Assembly: GCA_015680685.1 (NCBI GenBank)
Contig: MNCI01005009.1
Span: 289,639 to 353,638, forward strand
DNA from: Gnetum montanum
Taxonomy: Eukaryota > Streptophyta > Gnetopsida > Gnetales > Gnetaceae
Direction: 5' to 3'
DNA length: 64,000 bases
Shown here: positions 36,580-48,379 of the stretch, in pieces
Layout: each line of letters opens with the position of its first letter
Numbering within the stretch: position 1 is the first letter of the stretch
Notes under the pieces: generated by a model
Databases searched by the model: none
What the model was told of the DNA's origin: nothing
Seen by the model: the letters and a program-made list of their open reading frames with translations, nothing else
Translations under genes and position numbers: made by a program

Positions 36580-37560
36580 TAGCTTTTTTTTTAGTTATTT
36601 TGACCACAAAAACCCACTATTCAGGTAGTTTACAACCTATTTTCATAAGATTTGTTTCTTATTTTAATAATTTTTACTAGCATTTTACTTATTTTAATAA
36701 TTTATAGCTTGTTTTCACATATTTTTACTTATTTTAGCAATTTATAACTTTTTTCACTATATTTTTGTTTATTTTAATCATAAAATCACCTAAAAATAAA
36801 TATTATTATTTTCAACCTTATTTCACCTTGTGTGACCATGTTCAACATCATTTGATATCATTTTGTCTTATTTCACACTATTTTGTCCTTCTTTAGCCTT
36901 TTTCAACATCATTTGATGTTATTTTTGCATCTTTTGATATTATTTGGCATCATTTTGACACCATTTGATATCATTTAACACCATTTTGACATCATTTGGT
37001 ATCATTTGACATCATTTTTCATAATTTTGATGTCATCTGATATCATTTTGCATTAGTTTGGCTTNCTCATAATTTTGATGTCATCTGATATCATTTTGCA
37101 TTAGTTTGGCTTCATTTGATATCATTTGGCATTATTTCACACTATTTTGACAATATTTGATGTCGTTCGACATAATTAGACATTGTTTAGTCCTATTTAC
37201 CTTCATTTTACCATCATTTGGCATCATTTCACATCATTTGATGTCATTGGGAAACATTTAGGCCTCATTCAATCTCATTTGACATCATTGTTACATCATT
37301 TTAATCTCATTTTATCCTTATCTAACATTATCCTACTTCATTTCGTATCATTTGACCTTGTTTAATAATATTATACATTATTTTTGACATCATTTTACCT
37401 CATTTTGACATCATTTGACATTGTTTGACCTCATTCTACCACCATTTAACATCATTTGATGTTATTTGGCATCATTAAGGCTTCATTCAATCTTTTGTTA
37501 CATCATTTTCCATTGTTTTGACCTTATTTGGTCTTATTTTTCTCTATTATTACAAAATTT
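36580..37560. repeat. Degenerate ATTT-GACATC tandem region
   Basis: Low-complexity sequence made of short units close to CATTTGACATCATTTTGA. Variants GATATC, GATGTC and GACCTC recur dozens of times between about 36835 and 37560. The left shoulder (36590-36830) is TTTTATTTTAATAATTT-rich. There is no coding potential; the small open frame at 37183-37365 is a by-product. It fills the place where pol of element B should be. Confidence 0.8.
37019..37112. other. Single-N assembly join with duplicated flanks
   Basis: The base at 37065 is N. The 46 bases on its left (37019-37064) are repeated without change just to its right (37067-37112). A natural duplication with one unknown base between identical copies is unlikely. 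It looks like two overlapping contig ends placed side by side. Confidence 0.8.
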
Positions 37561-39072
37561 TACATTATTTTAACATTGTTAAAAAAATTGTATCATGTAG
37601 ATTCTAATTGATGTGCTTATATTGGCTTGTAGGATTGAGCTAGGAAGATGAGAAAGCAATTTAGCTAACCTTGAAGCCTAAGTGAACACTTCTTATGATG
37701 TTGATTCAACCAAGTTGAGCTCAAATACTTAAACCTTGAGCCCATATGCCTTTTCACCATGTAGTTTTAATGTCTTAGAATGGCATGATTTCTCTTAACC
37801 TTGAAGTTGAAAACATCAAAGGAATTCCTTGATTTAATTCTCCATTTTTTTAACAAACCACAATGGTGAGGATAAAACCTCAAAACTAAGTTCTTTACTA
37901 GAACCTTACTTTTCCTAAGGCATCATGGAAGCCCTACAAGATAACATTAGAGCCTTCATATGGCCTTGATTACATCTAACATTGAAATGTTTTCTTTTAG
38001 TGTTTTTGGGCTTTTTTTTACAGGTTTGAATGAGAATGTAACATTGATAGGCCAAGTAGCCTACAACAAGTAAGCCTAGATGATCTCATATCTCTGTCTG
38101 TCATCTCAACGCATTGCAAACTTTGAATAAATTTGCAATTTAAAATACAAAGTTTTCATGTTCTTCCAATTCTAACTACTAATGGCCTATATCTGCCTAT
38201 TGCCTTGTGCAATCTCTTATAATCACATGTATTCTTTAATTTTTTTTCTTATTCACTTGGAGTTGAGCTTGTAGGATGAGCCTAAAGTCATCACAAAGGT
38301 ATGACTCATCATAGCAATGAGTTACCACATGACCTCAATGCACAAGATTTAGTTGGCTTATCCAAATATGCCAAGAGTGCTCGTCTCATATGACTTCCAT
38401 TACCTCTTTGAGCCATAACCCCTGTAACAAAATTTTAGCCCTCCTTACCTTGCTAACAATGAAAAACTATGTTAGATACTCATGAATCATGACCATTTGA
38501 AATCTCCTTTAATGTGTTTTCCCAAATAAGTTCGCTAAATGTAACACATCTCATTTAGTAAGAAAACAAAAATTTGACCTTAGCAATGAAACCCAATGAA
38601 GGTTTTACTTCAATAAAAAAAGGGAAGGAGAATGCCAAGAGGCAAATATATCATGAATCCATTCAAGTCAATGGTTCTAAAAACAAAATGGAAAAAACTA
38701 AGTGATCAAAGATGCCCAATAATTGAATGCTAGTTCCTCTAAGACATCATTGAGCAACTAGCAGTTTGAGCGCAAAGCATGAAGACCTTTTTAGCTAGTA
38801 CATATGTCACCACCATGTCATAGCCATGATGTCAACATTTGGAATTCTTTGTTAGCCTATGTGACCATTTGAATAGCCAGTGTACTATACTCTTGATTCT
38901 TATCATCATGTGTTAACGTTTTTTCACCATTGTAAGCATCCCTTGGCATGATTCGATAGCTATGAAATCAAGTGTGGAGATGGAGCATTGGTGATGAACT
39001 CACAACAATGTTTCACATTTTTTGTTGATGTCTCTTGGGTCAATCCTTCAAACATCAATAAAGAGGAGTTAA
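37561..39072. other. Unassigned interior of element B
   Basis: No protein family was recognised on either strand. GAGCTTGTAGGATGAGCCTAA at 38266 echoes GGCTTGTAGGATTGAGCTAG at 37624, so there is some internal repetition. AAAGAGGAG at 39059-39067, shortly before the 3' LTR, may be the polypurine tract. Confidence 0.4.
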
Positions 39073-40194
39073 TGAAACACCTCATAGAAAACTCATGTTT
39101 TACATAAGAAGCCTAGTAGCCAAATTTGCAATGTAATTTGATGGGAATTTAAAGGCAAAAATAATTATCTTGTTTTGCGATTAAACAATTTACCCTTTTT
39201 TCCTTTTTTGGCAAAGTTTTGGATAATTTTTTATGTATAAAATGAAATTTACAATCCACAAACTATGAATTTTACTTATGCCAATGTGTGAAGGCCAAAA
39301 TGTTAAATACATTATCAAATCTAGCAACAAAATCCAAAACCATTAGTGGCCCATATGCTACAAATTTGGACCTTGAAAAATAACCCAAATACATCACCAA
39401 ATTTGGTAGCAAAGGCTTCACATGTTGGTGGCCCATACATTGAAGTTTTCGAATTGTGAAAAGTGCTAAAAACATTGTTTTTTAAAGCCCAAAAGGTTAA
39501 AAACGCTAGTGGTTCATACACTATAGATTTTGGCCATCAAAATATTGAAAATGTTCCAAAGAATGTCCAAAAATTTACTAGAATCAAATCAACAAAGAAA
39601 TAGAAAATTCCAAGCCTATTTATACTAGATTCTACATCATTTTAAGGACTTTTTAACAACTCTTTGTGAAACATAGATAAGAGCATTTTCTAGCAAAAAT
39701 GAGAGACCTAGTTTTAGTAGTGAATAAAGAAATTAGTGCAAATTCTACAATCTTTCATAGCCATTATCAACAACATTAATTATAGTGCAAATCAATCAAA
39801 CAAACTAATGCAAAACACACATTTCCTCCTGCACTAGATTTCAAAGTCATTTCTATATCTTTTAGGCTCTTAAGCTCACAAATTTATAGTCTATGAACCT
39901 ATTTATTAAAAATATTTTATAGTGTTTTTAATATAAATTTTTGCAATTGTTTTAGCCATATTTTCTACACATTTTATACATCTTTCTCTATTTTTGTTTC
40001 AATGCTAAAGCCTTGTTTCATATGCTTTTGTTTTGTTCTTATTCATCACTTAGTAATAGACTTTTTAAGTCCCTAAGCAATTATCAAGACTATTTAAGGT
40101 ACTCGAGGTCCTTCTAAGGTCCGTGGACCTTGGACTTAAACTATTTTATATGGAAATTTTTTATTCTTCCAGTGTCAATTTTTTCCATCTCTAT
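39073..40194 (+). repeat. Element B 3' LTR
   Basis: About 1.12 kb, longer than its partner because a unit of about 100 bases is repeated inside it. GTGGCCCATATGCTACAAATTT, GTGGCCCATACATTGAAG and GTGGTTCATACACTATAGAT (39347, 39427, 39510) are successive forms of one unit. The remainder aligns with 31606-32503 and with the partial copy at 12820-13555. Confidence 0.78.
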
Positions 40195-40920
40195 AGGATA
40201 CACCATGCTGGATAAAAGGGGTTACAAAGGAATTTACAACTACTTTATTTTCAATTTTACACCCTATTAACCCATGCTCATGAAACCCTCTTGATTGCTC
40301 AAGATGTCCTCAACCCATGCTTACAAAACCCTCTCAACCTTTCAAGATGTTCTCAACTCCTAACAGCTAGATCAACTCAAGCTCTTGAGATCCTCTTAAG
40401 CTTTAGGACCTCACAATGTAGGCAAAGCAAGAGAAAGACATAATAACAAAGTAAAAAACTACCATACCTTTTATCCACCAATATTTCTCAAAAATATATC
40501 TTCAAATCCATACCCATCAAGTAACAAGCCCCACCACCAAGTACAAAAATCCTCCTCTATTTGTCATCATCCACTACAATCCACCACTCCCTTAGCTAAT
40601 TGTAGCTCGAAAACCCCTCTATTTAGTATAGAAATTCTCAAATCCTCTCTACCCACTAGCCAAGATACTCTTACCTAATCCTTGAACATCCCCCTCTAGC
40701 CACACATCTATGTGATTAAGTCTTAAGTTAAGTACTACTTGAACCCTTTCAAGTACCCCTTGGATGATGGATCACTAGTAGTGAAGCCTCTTGAGGAATC
40801 CCTTAACTACCTCAAAGGCCTCTCATCCATAAGTAACACATTATTCATTGAACTTAATAATGTTTTTATAATGTTCCCATTCCTAAATGCTGCTACTACA
40901 TAATGAAGATGGTGCCTCTT
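40195..40920. other. Unassigned sequence right of element B
   Basis: C/T-rich text with loose repetition: CACCCATGCTCATGAAACCCTCTTGATT, AACCCATGCTTACAAAACCCTCTC and a third form follow each other at 40263-40400. No coding signal. I see nothing that continues the truncated Copia element C. Confidence 0.4.
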
Positions 40921-40929
40921 CATAAAAAT

Positions 40930-41330
40930 TGTTATCATTATTATAACAATACCCAAAATGGGAGTTGTAATTAAGACCTAAAAGGATGCATTTTAATAAT
41001 AGACATGTCTCTTAAGGTGGTCTTTGGGAATTTTACCTAAGGCATTTATACCCAGGCATTAGAGGTCATGTAAGAATGGAGTGGCAGAGCTCGTAAAAGG
41101 TGGGTCATGAGAGTTGAGTGAAGTAAGATAGGAAGTTGACTAGCCATCCCTTCTAGCCATATGTAGGAAAAACCATGATGGCAATGCTAGATTGTCTCTA
41201 TGGGATAAATACTGAAGGAAGAAAATCCTAAGGAACACTCCTAGAGCATGATCCAGATACACCATTTCATATCAATAAAGCATTTTTTCTTTTTCCTTCT
41301 ACATTTTCTCTATTATTTTCTTTATTCTTA
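40930..41330 (+). repeat. LTR-like sequence with polyadenylation signal
   Basis: The order is typical of a plant Gypsy LTR R-U5 region: GGAGTGGCAGAGCTCGTAAAAGG, GGGATAAATACTGAAGGAAG, then AATAAAGCATTTTTTC at about 41274. The last contains a clear AATAAA signal followed by a T-rich tract. No partner LTR or terminus was identified. It stands upstream of, and in the same orientation as, the ORF at 41.7-43.2 kb. Confidence 0.4.
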
Positions 41331-41719
41331 ATGTCAAATGTTACATATATTTGATATTGGTATATTATCTCTTATGCATAATGTCTAATATAACGTATAT
41401 TTAACATTTTCCATGACATTTGAGATAGGATGTCATAATTTCACTATCATTTTTCCAACAACATCTCATGAACAATTTTGCAACTTGCAAGTGTGGAACT
41501 TGACATTCAATTCAAAGGTACATTCTTTTGTAGAAAGAAATTTTTTTGAGGGGTAGTGAATGCATTTTTTTTTCAATTTTTTATTTTCTATATTATTATT
41601 ATTATTTTTTTTGAAATACTTCAACTAGGTTTCAAAGCATGTACTTCAATAGAAGATGCATTCATATCATAATAGAAATGGGTACTATTGTATGCCTAAA
41701 AATTTTGATATTAAATTAT

Positions 41720-43200
41720 GTTTTCTACAGATATAGTTCCACAAGTTGACTATTCCTATGTCTTAGCTAACCCCACCCTTAAAATAATTTTTTAACTCAA
41801 TTCAAAAATAGAAGTAGTAATCGTGAATCTGTATTAAGGGATGTTATGATTCGTAGTTCATTTTTGAATTATTTTCTAACTATGTTAATGATTCTATGGC
41901 TGATGAGGTTTACCCCTTTATAAACAATACTCAAGTTAGCCTTAACCTGACTAACTTGCAAAACATCATAGGAATTCATACTAGCTTAAGGGAAAACCTA
42001 CAGGAGAAAATCTCACATTAAGAGGAAGAAACTTAGTAATTTTTTAATTGTATAACTACCTCTGATGGAAGGATCAAGATAAAAAACAACACCTAGCTAA
42101 TTACTTTCATCTATAGCAGGGTAGTAGGGAGCCATTTGTTGCTTGTGTCAAAGAAACAAACTTGAATTAACACAAGTGCAATAAGGTTTTTCGATGTATT
42201 TATTCATGATAAAGTCATAGACAATCCTCACATGATTATAGCTAGAATGAAAGTCATAAAACTCTTTCACAATACTTTAGTTCTTGCATTTTCAATGTTG
42301 ATTTGCTCTATATTACAATAGAAAGGCTGTAGATTGGGAATGATGATCTCCACCCACAAAACCCTCATCATCAAGTAATTATTTGGGGTGAATGCCTTGA
42401 ACAACCTTAGTAGCACAACCTATAGCACCAATCCTAATCCTCTAGTACCACCACAATAATAACCAAGCTTGGAACCCCCATCCACTACCAATTACCCAAC
42501 CACCATTTCCACACATACCCCACTCCCTAACACTACTCCTACCACACTACTACCTAACCATATCATCCCACCTACCATCCCTTCCACATCTTTCAACCAC
42601 CAATACGAAGAGGAGATAGGGAAATTGTAGGCCATTATTAAGTTCCAATGATTTCAATTGGCCAAATATGAGCATAGAACTATAGAACATGCCAAAATAA
42701 TTGACACTTTGTTAGATAACTAGGAGCTTTCAGCTTTGAAGAAAACCCTAAAGGTTTTGGCCTAAAAAGTAGTTGAAATAATTCATCTCATCATTGTCAA
42801 GCTAGGATTTGAAATAGTGGAAAATTGGCTAAGAGAATTATAAATTGCCTCAAATTTTATAGGAAAAATTAAAGACAACATCCTGGAATGAGGAAGAAGA
42901 TTGGATAACTCTTTAAGGTGCATTTACAGAAGTTTCATGAGCTAAACCTAGGGGATGCTACATACATGAAAGCCTAGAATGCTAAATTCCAAACTAAAAT
43001 CCTTAACTTGGCATCCAAGAATTTGATAAAATAATCAATATTTTGACATAATATCAATAATAATTTTTGTAGGTGAATCACACATTGAAGATCAAGGAGG
43101 GAAAGAGACCTATCTCAACACTAGAGAAGAAGCTAGCCAAGAGACTCAGAATCCAGTAGCTGTTAAGGATAGAAATCCTTAAGTTCAAGGATGAATAAAA
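41720..43200 (+). pseudogene. Unrecognised ORF with Pro/Thr-rich linker and coiled coil
   Basis: A mostly continuous plus-strand reading, with stops largely at TAG. It may begin after a splice-acceptor-like TTTTCTACAG at about 41729 (text VPQVDYSYVLANPTLK). NTSAIRFFDVFIHDKVIDNPHMIIARMKV (about 42165-42255) and SMLICSILQQKG-type text follow, then a Pro/Thr/Asn-rich linker (42400-42600) and a Gln/Glu/Lys-rich coiled-coil-like part (42610-42900). The architecture resembles plant element ORFs of the 'putative plant transposon protein' type, like the A2 second ORF, but the match is loose. A TTTTGTTATAG acceptor-like site at 43281 follows it. Confidence 0.4.
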
Positions 43201-45311
43201 AGGGAATTATTTGACTTTTTAATTTATCCTTTTATTAGTTTCCTTTATCTATCTTTAATCTTTCTTTTTGTTTTGTTATAGATGGCATGGCATGCTAACA
43301 ATTGGGGGAAGTAGTTAATCATAATCAATGATGCTGATGAGGAGGGGAGTAGTTAACTATAAGTTTTATGAAATTTTATGTAACCTTGGGTGGTTTCATA
43401 GTTTTAGAAACTAAACCAAGAATAACTAATTAAAATAGTTATACAATGGTTGTATAAATTTATCCTAAGGATGGAGTAAAAAAAACTTTTGGAAATCAAT
43501 TTTAATTCTCTTTTCTTTATCATTTCTAACGATTAAATTGTTAAGCATAGAAAAGGATATTAATGCTATAATTCATGTTGAATTTATTATTCCTACAAAG
43601 ATAGACAATTCAACATTACCTTTAACTTGGAAAAGATAAGTACATTATACTTTCAGTTCTAGCAATAGGAAGAATATGTTGTTATCTAGAAATGGAGAGT
43701 GATTTGGTGGAGTTGAGAAATAATCTCCTAAGTGATTAAAGCTTAGAAATAAGTTTTATTTTCACTCTTCATTACTTATATACATATTATTTTAATCAGT
43801 TATTATCTACTAGCTAAAAACACCTGTGCTCAAAGAGGATAGGTGAAAGAAGTAGTTTGGCCATTCATATATCTTTGAACACATTATTTTAATTACACAT
43901 CATGATGATTAGGATGAATTAGGAAATATAATGCTTTTACTACTTTGATATTAATTTAAAATTTCACTTATTCAATTGTGCTAATTTTGACCTATCACTA
44001 TTTGCCTCTAACTACCCTTCCTACTATCTCAGATTACATCTATGTTAAAACCATCATGGTAGAAATCCCTAATGCTAAAACCCTAATTATCAAACCACTT
44101 GTTACCTCATCTCAATACTAAAACCTTAACAAAAATCCTTAGATCAATGGTAAAATCTAATAGTGCTAAACACTTAAAGAAAATGACAAAGATATATATA
44201 AACCAATGTGATTTAGTAGTTTTCAAAAAAGGATCTATTTTGTAATGAAAACTACAAAAACTCATTAACCTGATGATACAAAAAATGTATATAAAAAAGA
44301 TTCAAATAAGAAAGTGAATTAGACAAAGAATGAGGTAAAGAAATAATTGAGAAGAAGCTCATTAATGAAACTCTTAGCTATATTATGTAAGCCCACTATA
44401 GAGCTATGTCATTAGTTGGAAGATAGAATTATTATTGTCAAATGGAATTAATATTAAAGACATATTCTTAAAAGTTAAGCACAAGTTTCTAAAAATTCTT
44501 TAAATGCGTAAATGTAAAATCACCTAAAAACAAAAACTCATATTTTCAAACCAAGTTAATAGAGTTATAAGTTTAAAAATAAGAGGTTGAATCTACCTCA
44601 AGGCATTTTTGTTGAATCAAAGTTAATCACCAAATATCAAAGTTAAGTTTTATTATTTAAGCATAGTTTCTATTATAAGAGTTCATTAAGTTGGATCATG
44701 ATTATTAAGCTTGCAATTAAAAAAATGATGTCTTTTATCATATGAATTAGAGCCTATGAACTTGATAAAAATATGCTAGTTTTTTCTTTTTAGAATCTTT
44801 AGCATTTTATTTTTTATGATAACTTAATTACTTAAGTTAATTAATAGAAATAGAAATTTGGTTCCATAAATTTTTTTCACATTTAAAAGTTTTAACCACA
44901 TGAGGAATGGATCCATAGCAATAAAAATGCAACTACCCAAAGGTTAGAATCAAGCTTTAGAGAAAATCAATTTCTATAGCTTAATGAACATAAATTGTGA
45001 TGTGGTTAGAAGCATGTCTAGTGCTTCTTTTTGTAAAACCAAAATTTGGCTATACATGAAGGCTTAGTTATTTAAAAAAAGCATCAATCAAATCTATTAT
45101 TAGAACTAATTCTATATTCTACAAAGTTCCTTACCACATAGGCTTAAGAGATAAGCTTGTATCTTTTGAACACAGATTTAGGATTAAGATAGAGCATAGG
45201 TTATGATTGATAGCTAGTCTAACTAAAAAGATAAGTTTAATTAAGCTCAAAAATTTTAAATAATAAAAATTATTAGAATTGTGTAAAGAAGCTTACGAAA
45301 ATGAACATATG
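43201..45311. other. Unassigned AT-rich sequence
   Basis: No recognisable coding region, LTR end or tandem unit. A few readable stretches at 43960-44110 contain repeated AAACCCTAAT-type text, but these are short and not a telomere array. Confidence 0.4.
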
Positions 45312-46060
45312 TTACATAAAATTTTAGTCTAGCTAGGCAAAGTGAAAACCAACAAAGTTCAAAAGAGAAAAGCTCTTAACTAAGCTACTTAAAATCAATT
45401 TGTAGAGCCAAAATTTAGTTCTGCAATGAAGCATAGTTTCTACATAAGCTACGACCTACTATAGTAATTCCATGAAGCTTGTGGGACCAAAATTAGATTT
45501 TAAAGATGTTCATGAATTTAGTTCTAAGAGAAAGCTTCAGTTGTGTCCAACACATTAGCTATTGAGCTTGTACAATTGGTTCTACAAGTAATCTACAAAT
45601 TGATTCTGCACAAAGATTCAAATTTTAAGATAGCTACATTTCAAGGCTCATAGGATCAAAAACTAGTTCTATGAACAAGCACAAAATTGATTCTTAATAG
45701 TTTAGTGGGACCTATAATTTTAAAAAGTGAAAGAAGAAGAGAGAAAATTTGAGCTTGTAGAACCAAATATGGTTCTAAAGAAATGTTCAATCTTGGTTCA
45801 ACAAGCTATAATAGTTAAAAAATTCAAATAGCTTATATAGCTAAAATTCGATTCTAAAATGAGGCTTCATTTTGATTCTACAAAAAGTATTAAGGTCCAT
45901 TATCACACCCTTTTAAAAAAATCTTAAACCAATAGTATAAGATACACCACATTAAATATCACTAGAAAAAGATGGAAAATCTTGTAGAACCAAAAATCAA
46001 TTCTACAAGAAAAATTTTAGAACACAAATTCATTTCTAGAAAAAACCTAGTGTTGCAATA
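45312..46060. repeat. Dispersed repeat D, copy 2 (GGTTCTA-rich)
   Basis: Same orientation and internal order as 14878-15600, with the TAGAACCAAA/TTTGGTTCTA motif pair recurring every few dozen bases. The copies differ by many transitions and small indels, so they are old. No P450 fragment lies next to this copy. Confidence 0.75.
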
Positions 46061-46073
46061 GAAAATCTCAGTC

Positions 46074-46159
46074 GCTAGAACAAAACCAAGGATTCTCAAT
46101 CATAGGAAGCCTCAANTGCTAGAACAAAACCAAGGATTCTCAATCATAGGAAGCCTCAA
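46074..46159. other. Single-N assembly join with duplicated flanks
   Basis: N at 46116. The 42 bases at 46074-46115 are repeated exactly at 46118-46159. It is the same pattern as at 37065 and most likely an assembly artefact. Confidence 0.8.
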
Positions 46160-47129
46160 CCCTAAATCCTCTAGGGCCTTCACAAAGAAAATGGGATTTG
46201 GGATGCCCTGCATAGTCTAGTAGATCACCTAGGAACTTAGTGGGATGTGAAATCGGGGTGTAACAAAAGTATAAAAATATGCAAATCTATGAAACGATGC
46301 ACTCAAAATATAAAGATTATTTTTGAAACTATACACAAAATGAAATCATAAACTTTATTAAATAAACAAAGAATGAGTTCAAGGATGTGCACAAAACTAA
46401 TGACGAATACGGGGGGAGGGGGGATTAAAGGAGGGTCCACTTGGGTAGGGGTTTAGAGTCCATTAAAGCCATGATCAACTCCACGATTGGATATCTCTAC
46501 CACTCCTAATGCTATCGAACCTCCTTTATCTTCTCCTTAGATCTGTAATGTTGGTTAATGTTTGGGGTTATGGAAATGTGAAAGACTAGGGTTTCCAAAG
46601 TGCACCATTAGGATTAGGTTTCCAAAGATCTCTTGGATGTCAAAATGCCTAGGGTGTTGAATTGTCAAAAAGTGGAACTCTAACATGATTCCAAGGTGTG
46701 GTTTTTATAGGGTTATGGCCATGATTTTTTCTACAAATTCATTGCAAATGGATGATTGATTGGCTGCAAACTGGTTGCCAAATTGTTGATTGATTGGCTG
46801 AAAATTGCTGAAAATTAGCTTCCATGTTTAAAGGGGGAGGTGAGGTTCACCTCCCATGTACCCTATTTTTTTGGCCCCTCCATGCTATCTAACCCCTTCG
46901 CTCCTAGTTGGTTGACCCCCTCCTACTAGGGGGGAGTGTGTTAACATTGAGGAGGCATGGAAAGTCAATGTTGGGGATGAAGGTCAACCCCTCTAGGCTA
47001 GGTCACCCTCCTTTCCATGCTAAGGAAGGTGAGTTCTACACCCTTTGCACTCCTCCATGATGTCCTTAAAGTCTCCTAGTTGGCTTACCCCCCTATAGGG
47101 GGTGTGTCAATGTAGAGAAAAGTATAACC
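46160..47129. other. Noncoding, LTR-like C/G-run motifs
   Basis: Contains CTCCTAGTTGG next to CCCCCTNNTAGGGGG-type short inverted runs (46900-46940 and 47070-47105), and GTGTGTCAATGT. All of these recall the units of the 52.8-54.7 kb array. GGGGTGTAACA at 46255-46265 looks like an LTR terminus, but no partner was found. No coding signal. Confidence 0.45.
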
Positions 47130-47385
47130 CCAATAAAACCCATCAAATTTTCCATTTTTGGCATTACAAAAGGTATTTTTGACTTCCTAAGCTGAAATAT
47201 AAACACTAGATGATTTATTTCACTTAGGGAATGAGGATTTGATCACTTATGAAGCATTTTTTAGATCCAAAAGTATGAAATATGTGAGATTTTCACTTTA
47301 TGAGTTACAACCTTTACATTTACAATAAAATATTGCCTTAGGTTTCATGGGATGGAATTACAAAGATCTGAACATGCAAATTTGG
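47130..47385. repeat. Dispersed repeat shared with the window start
   Basis: Aligns with about 140-400 (see that entry). Here it is followed by a hairpin and not by a gag. Confidence 0.6.
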
Positions 47386-47403
47386 TGGTGTTTCATTGGC
47401 TCC

Positions 47404-47449
47404 TCTTTGTCAGTGCCTCGAGGATCAACCTAAGAGGCACTGACAAAGA
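47404..47449. repeat. Perfect 16-bp inverted repeat (hairpin)
   Basis: The arm TCTTTGTCAGTGCCTC (47404-47419) is matched without error by GAGGCACTGACAAAGA (47434-47449), with a 14-base spacer. The stem is half G/C, unusual for this AT-rich neighbourhood, and undamaged although nearly everything around it is decayed. Confidence 0.9.
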
Positions 47450-48375
47450 ATAAAAAACACTGCTATATGTCCACCATCAATGTTCCCTCTTTACGCTTGA
47501 TTCATTCATGTCAAACCATGTAGAAGAGTGCTTGTGATGATGGGATTGGGCTATGATGGAGGAATGGTAATAATAGTTAGGGAGATGATCATGGAGGCTA
47601 ACGATGTATTCCAAGTGTTGCCACCATGGCTATACCATGGTATTGACATATTTTGAAGTGTTGATCACTCAACAAATGTGTTTGAGGAACCAACCACTTC
47701 ACTCCAAGATTTCCTTGGCCATTGGGCTTTGAGGCTTCTTTGATCATTTGGCTCCTAATTTGCTTCCCCCTTCTTCTTTTTATGGGTTAAAACCTTCATT
47801 AGGTTTCATTGCCAAGACTAGTTTGACATAGTTTTCTTGTTAAGTGAGTTTCATTACACTCAATGGACTTAAGAGTTATCCCATCAAATGAGATGTGTTA
47901 TGCTTAATGGACTTAATGGTTTTTTCATTGAATGAATTATGTTACATTTAAATAGACTTGATGATTTTCCCACTGAATAAGTTATGTTACTTTGAAGTGG
48001 ACTTGAGGATGGAGCATGTTGAGGATATATCATATGACTATAGTGCATGAATAGCAAACATAGGCCAACATCATTACTTAGGGTAAGGAAGGTTATCATC
48101 AAGGTACAAGGTTGGGCTCAAGAAGTGGTTTTAGAGAGAGCAATGGTATAAGCACTCTTAACGTAGTAGGACAAACTCACCAAATCTCACACATTGAGGT
48201 TACGTGGTCATCTACTACCCTAATGAGTTGCACCTTGGTGATGGCTTTAGGCTTCACCCTATAAACACAACTCCAAGAGGACAAGAAAATAAAGTAAACA
48301 AAGCATGTTAAATCATTACAATGCATATATAGGCCATATGGAGAATAAAATGAAGCTACCAAGGTCACCAATGTT
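47450..48375. other. 3' noncoding region of the Tat-like element
   Basis: Downstream of the integrase on the minus strand. Loose repetition of CAAATGAGATGTGTTATG / GAATGAATTATGTTACAT / GAATAAGTTATGTTACTTT occurs at 47885-47990. The open frames here (47884-48102, 48177-48425) have no motif. No LTR boundary was identified. Confidence 0.4.
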
Positions 48376-48379
48376 GCTA

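Larger units (their letters stand above)
31606..40194 (+). mobile_element. Gypsy-type LTR element B, gag and protease remnant only
   Basis: About 8.6 kb between two LTRs in the plus orientation. In order: 5' LTR, leader (32504-33227), gag (33228-35600), protease remnant (about 36215-36300), a degenerate ATTTGACATC repeat (36830-37560), unassigned sequence, and 3' LTR. No reverse transcriptase, RNase H or integrase was found, so it is a deletion derivative. Its gag and adjacent linker match, in opposite orientation, the protein text at about 63370-63700, so it is kin to the Tat-like element at the right end. Confidence 0.78.

Noticed and set aside
36835-37560. CRISPR-like regular repeat
   Set aside because: Units are short, degenerate and contiguous without spacers, and the context is a plant retrotransposon.
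43960-44110. Interstitial telomere repeat (AAACCCTAAT-type text)
   Set aside because: Only isolated, irregular matches to CCCTAA occur; there is no tandem run of the seven-base plant unit.
46255-46265. LTR terminus GGGGTGTAACA
   Set aside because: It looks like the end of a plant Gypsy LTR, but no matching TGTTACA start, polypurine tract, primer site or target duplication was found nearby.
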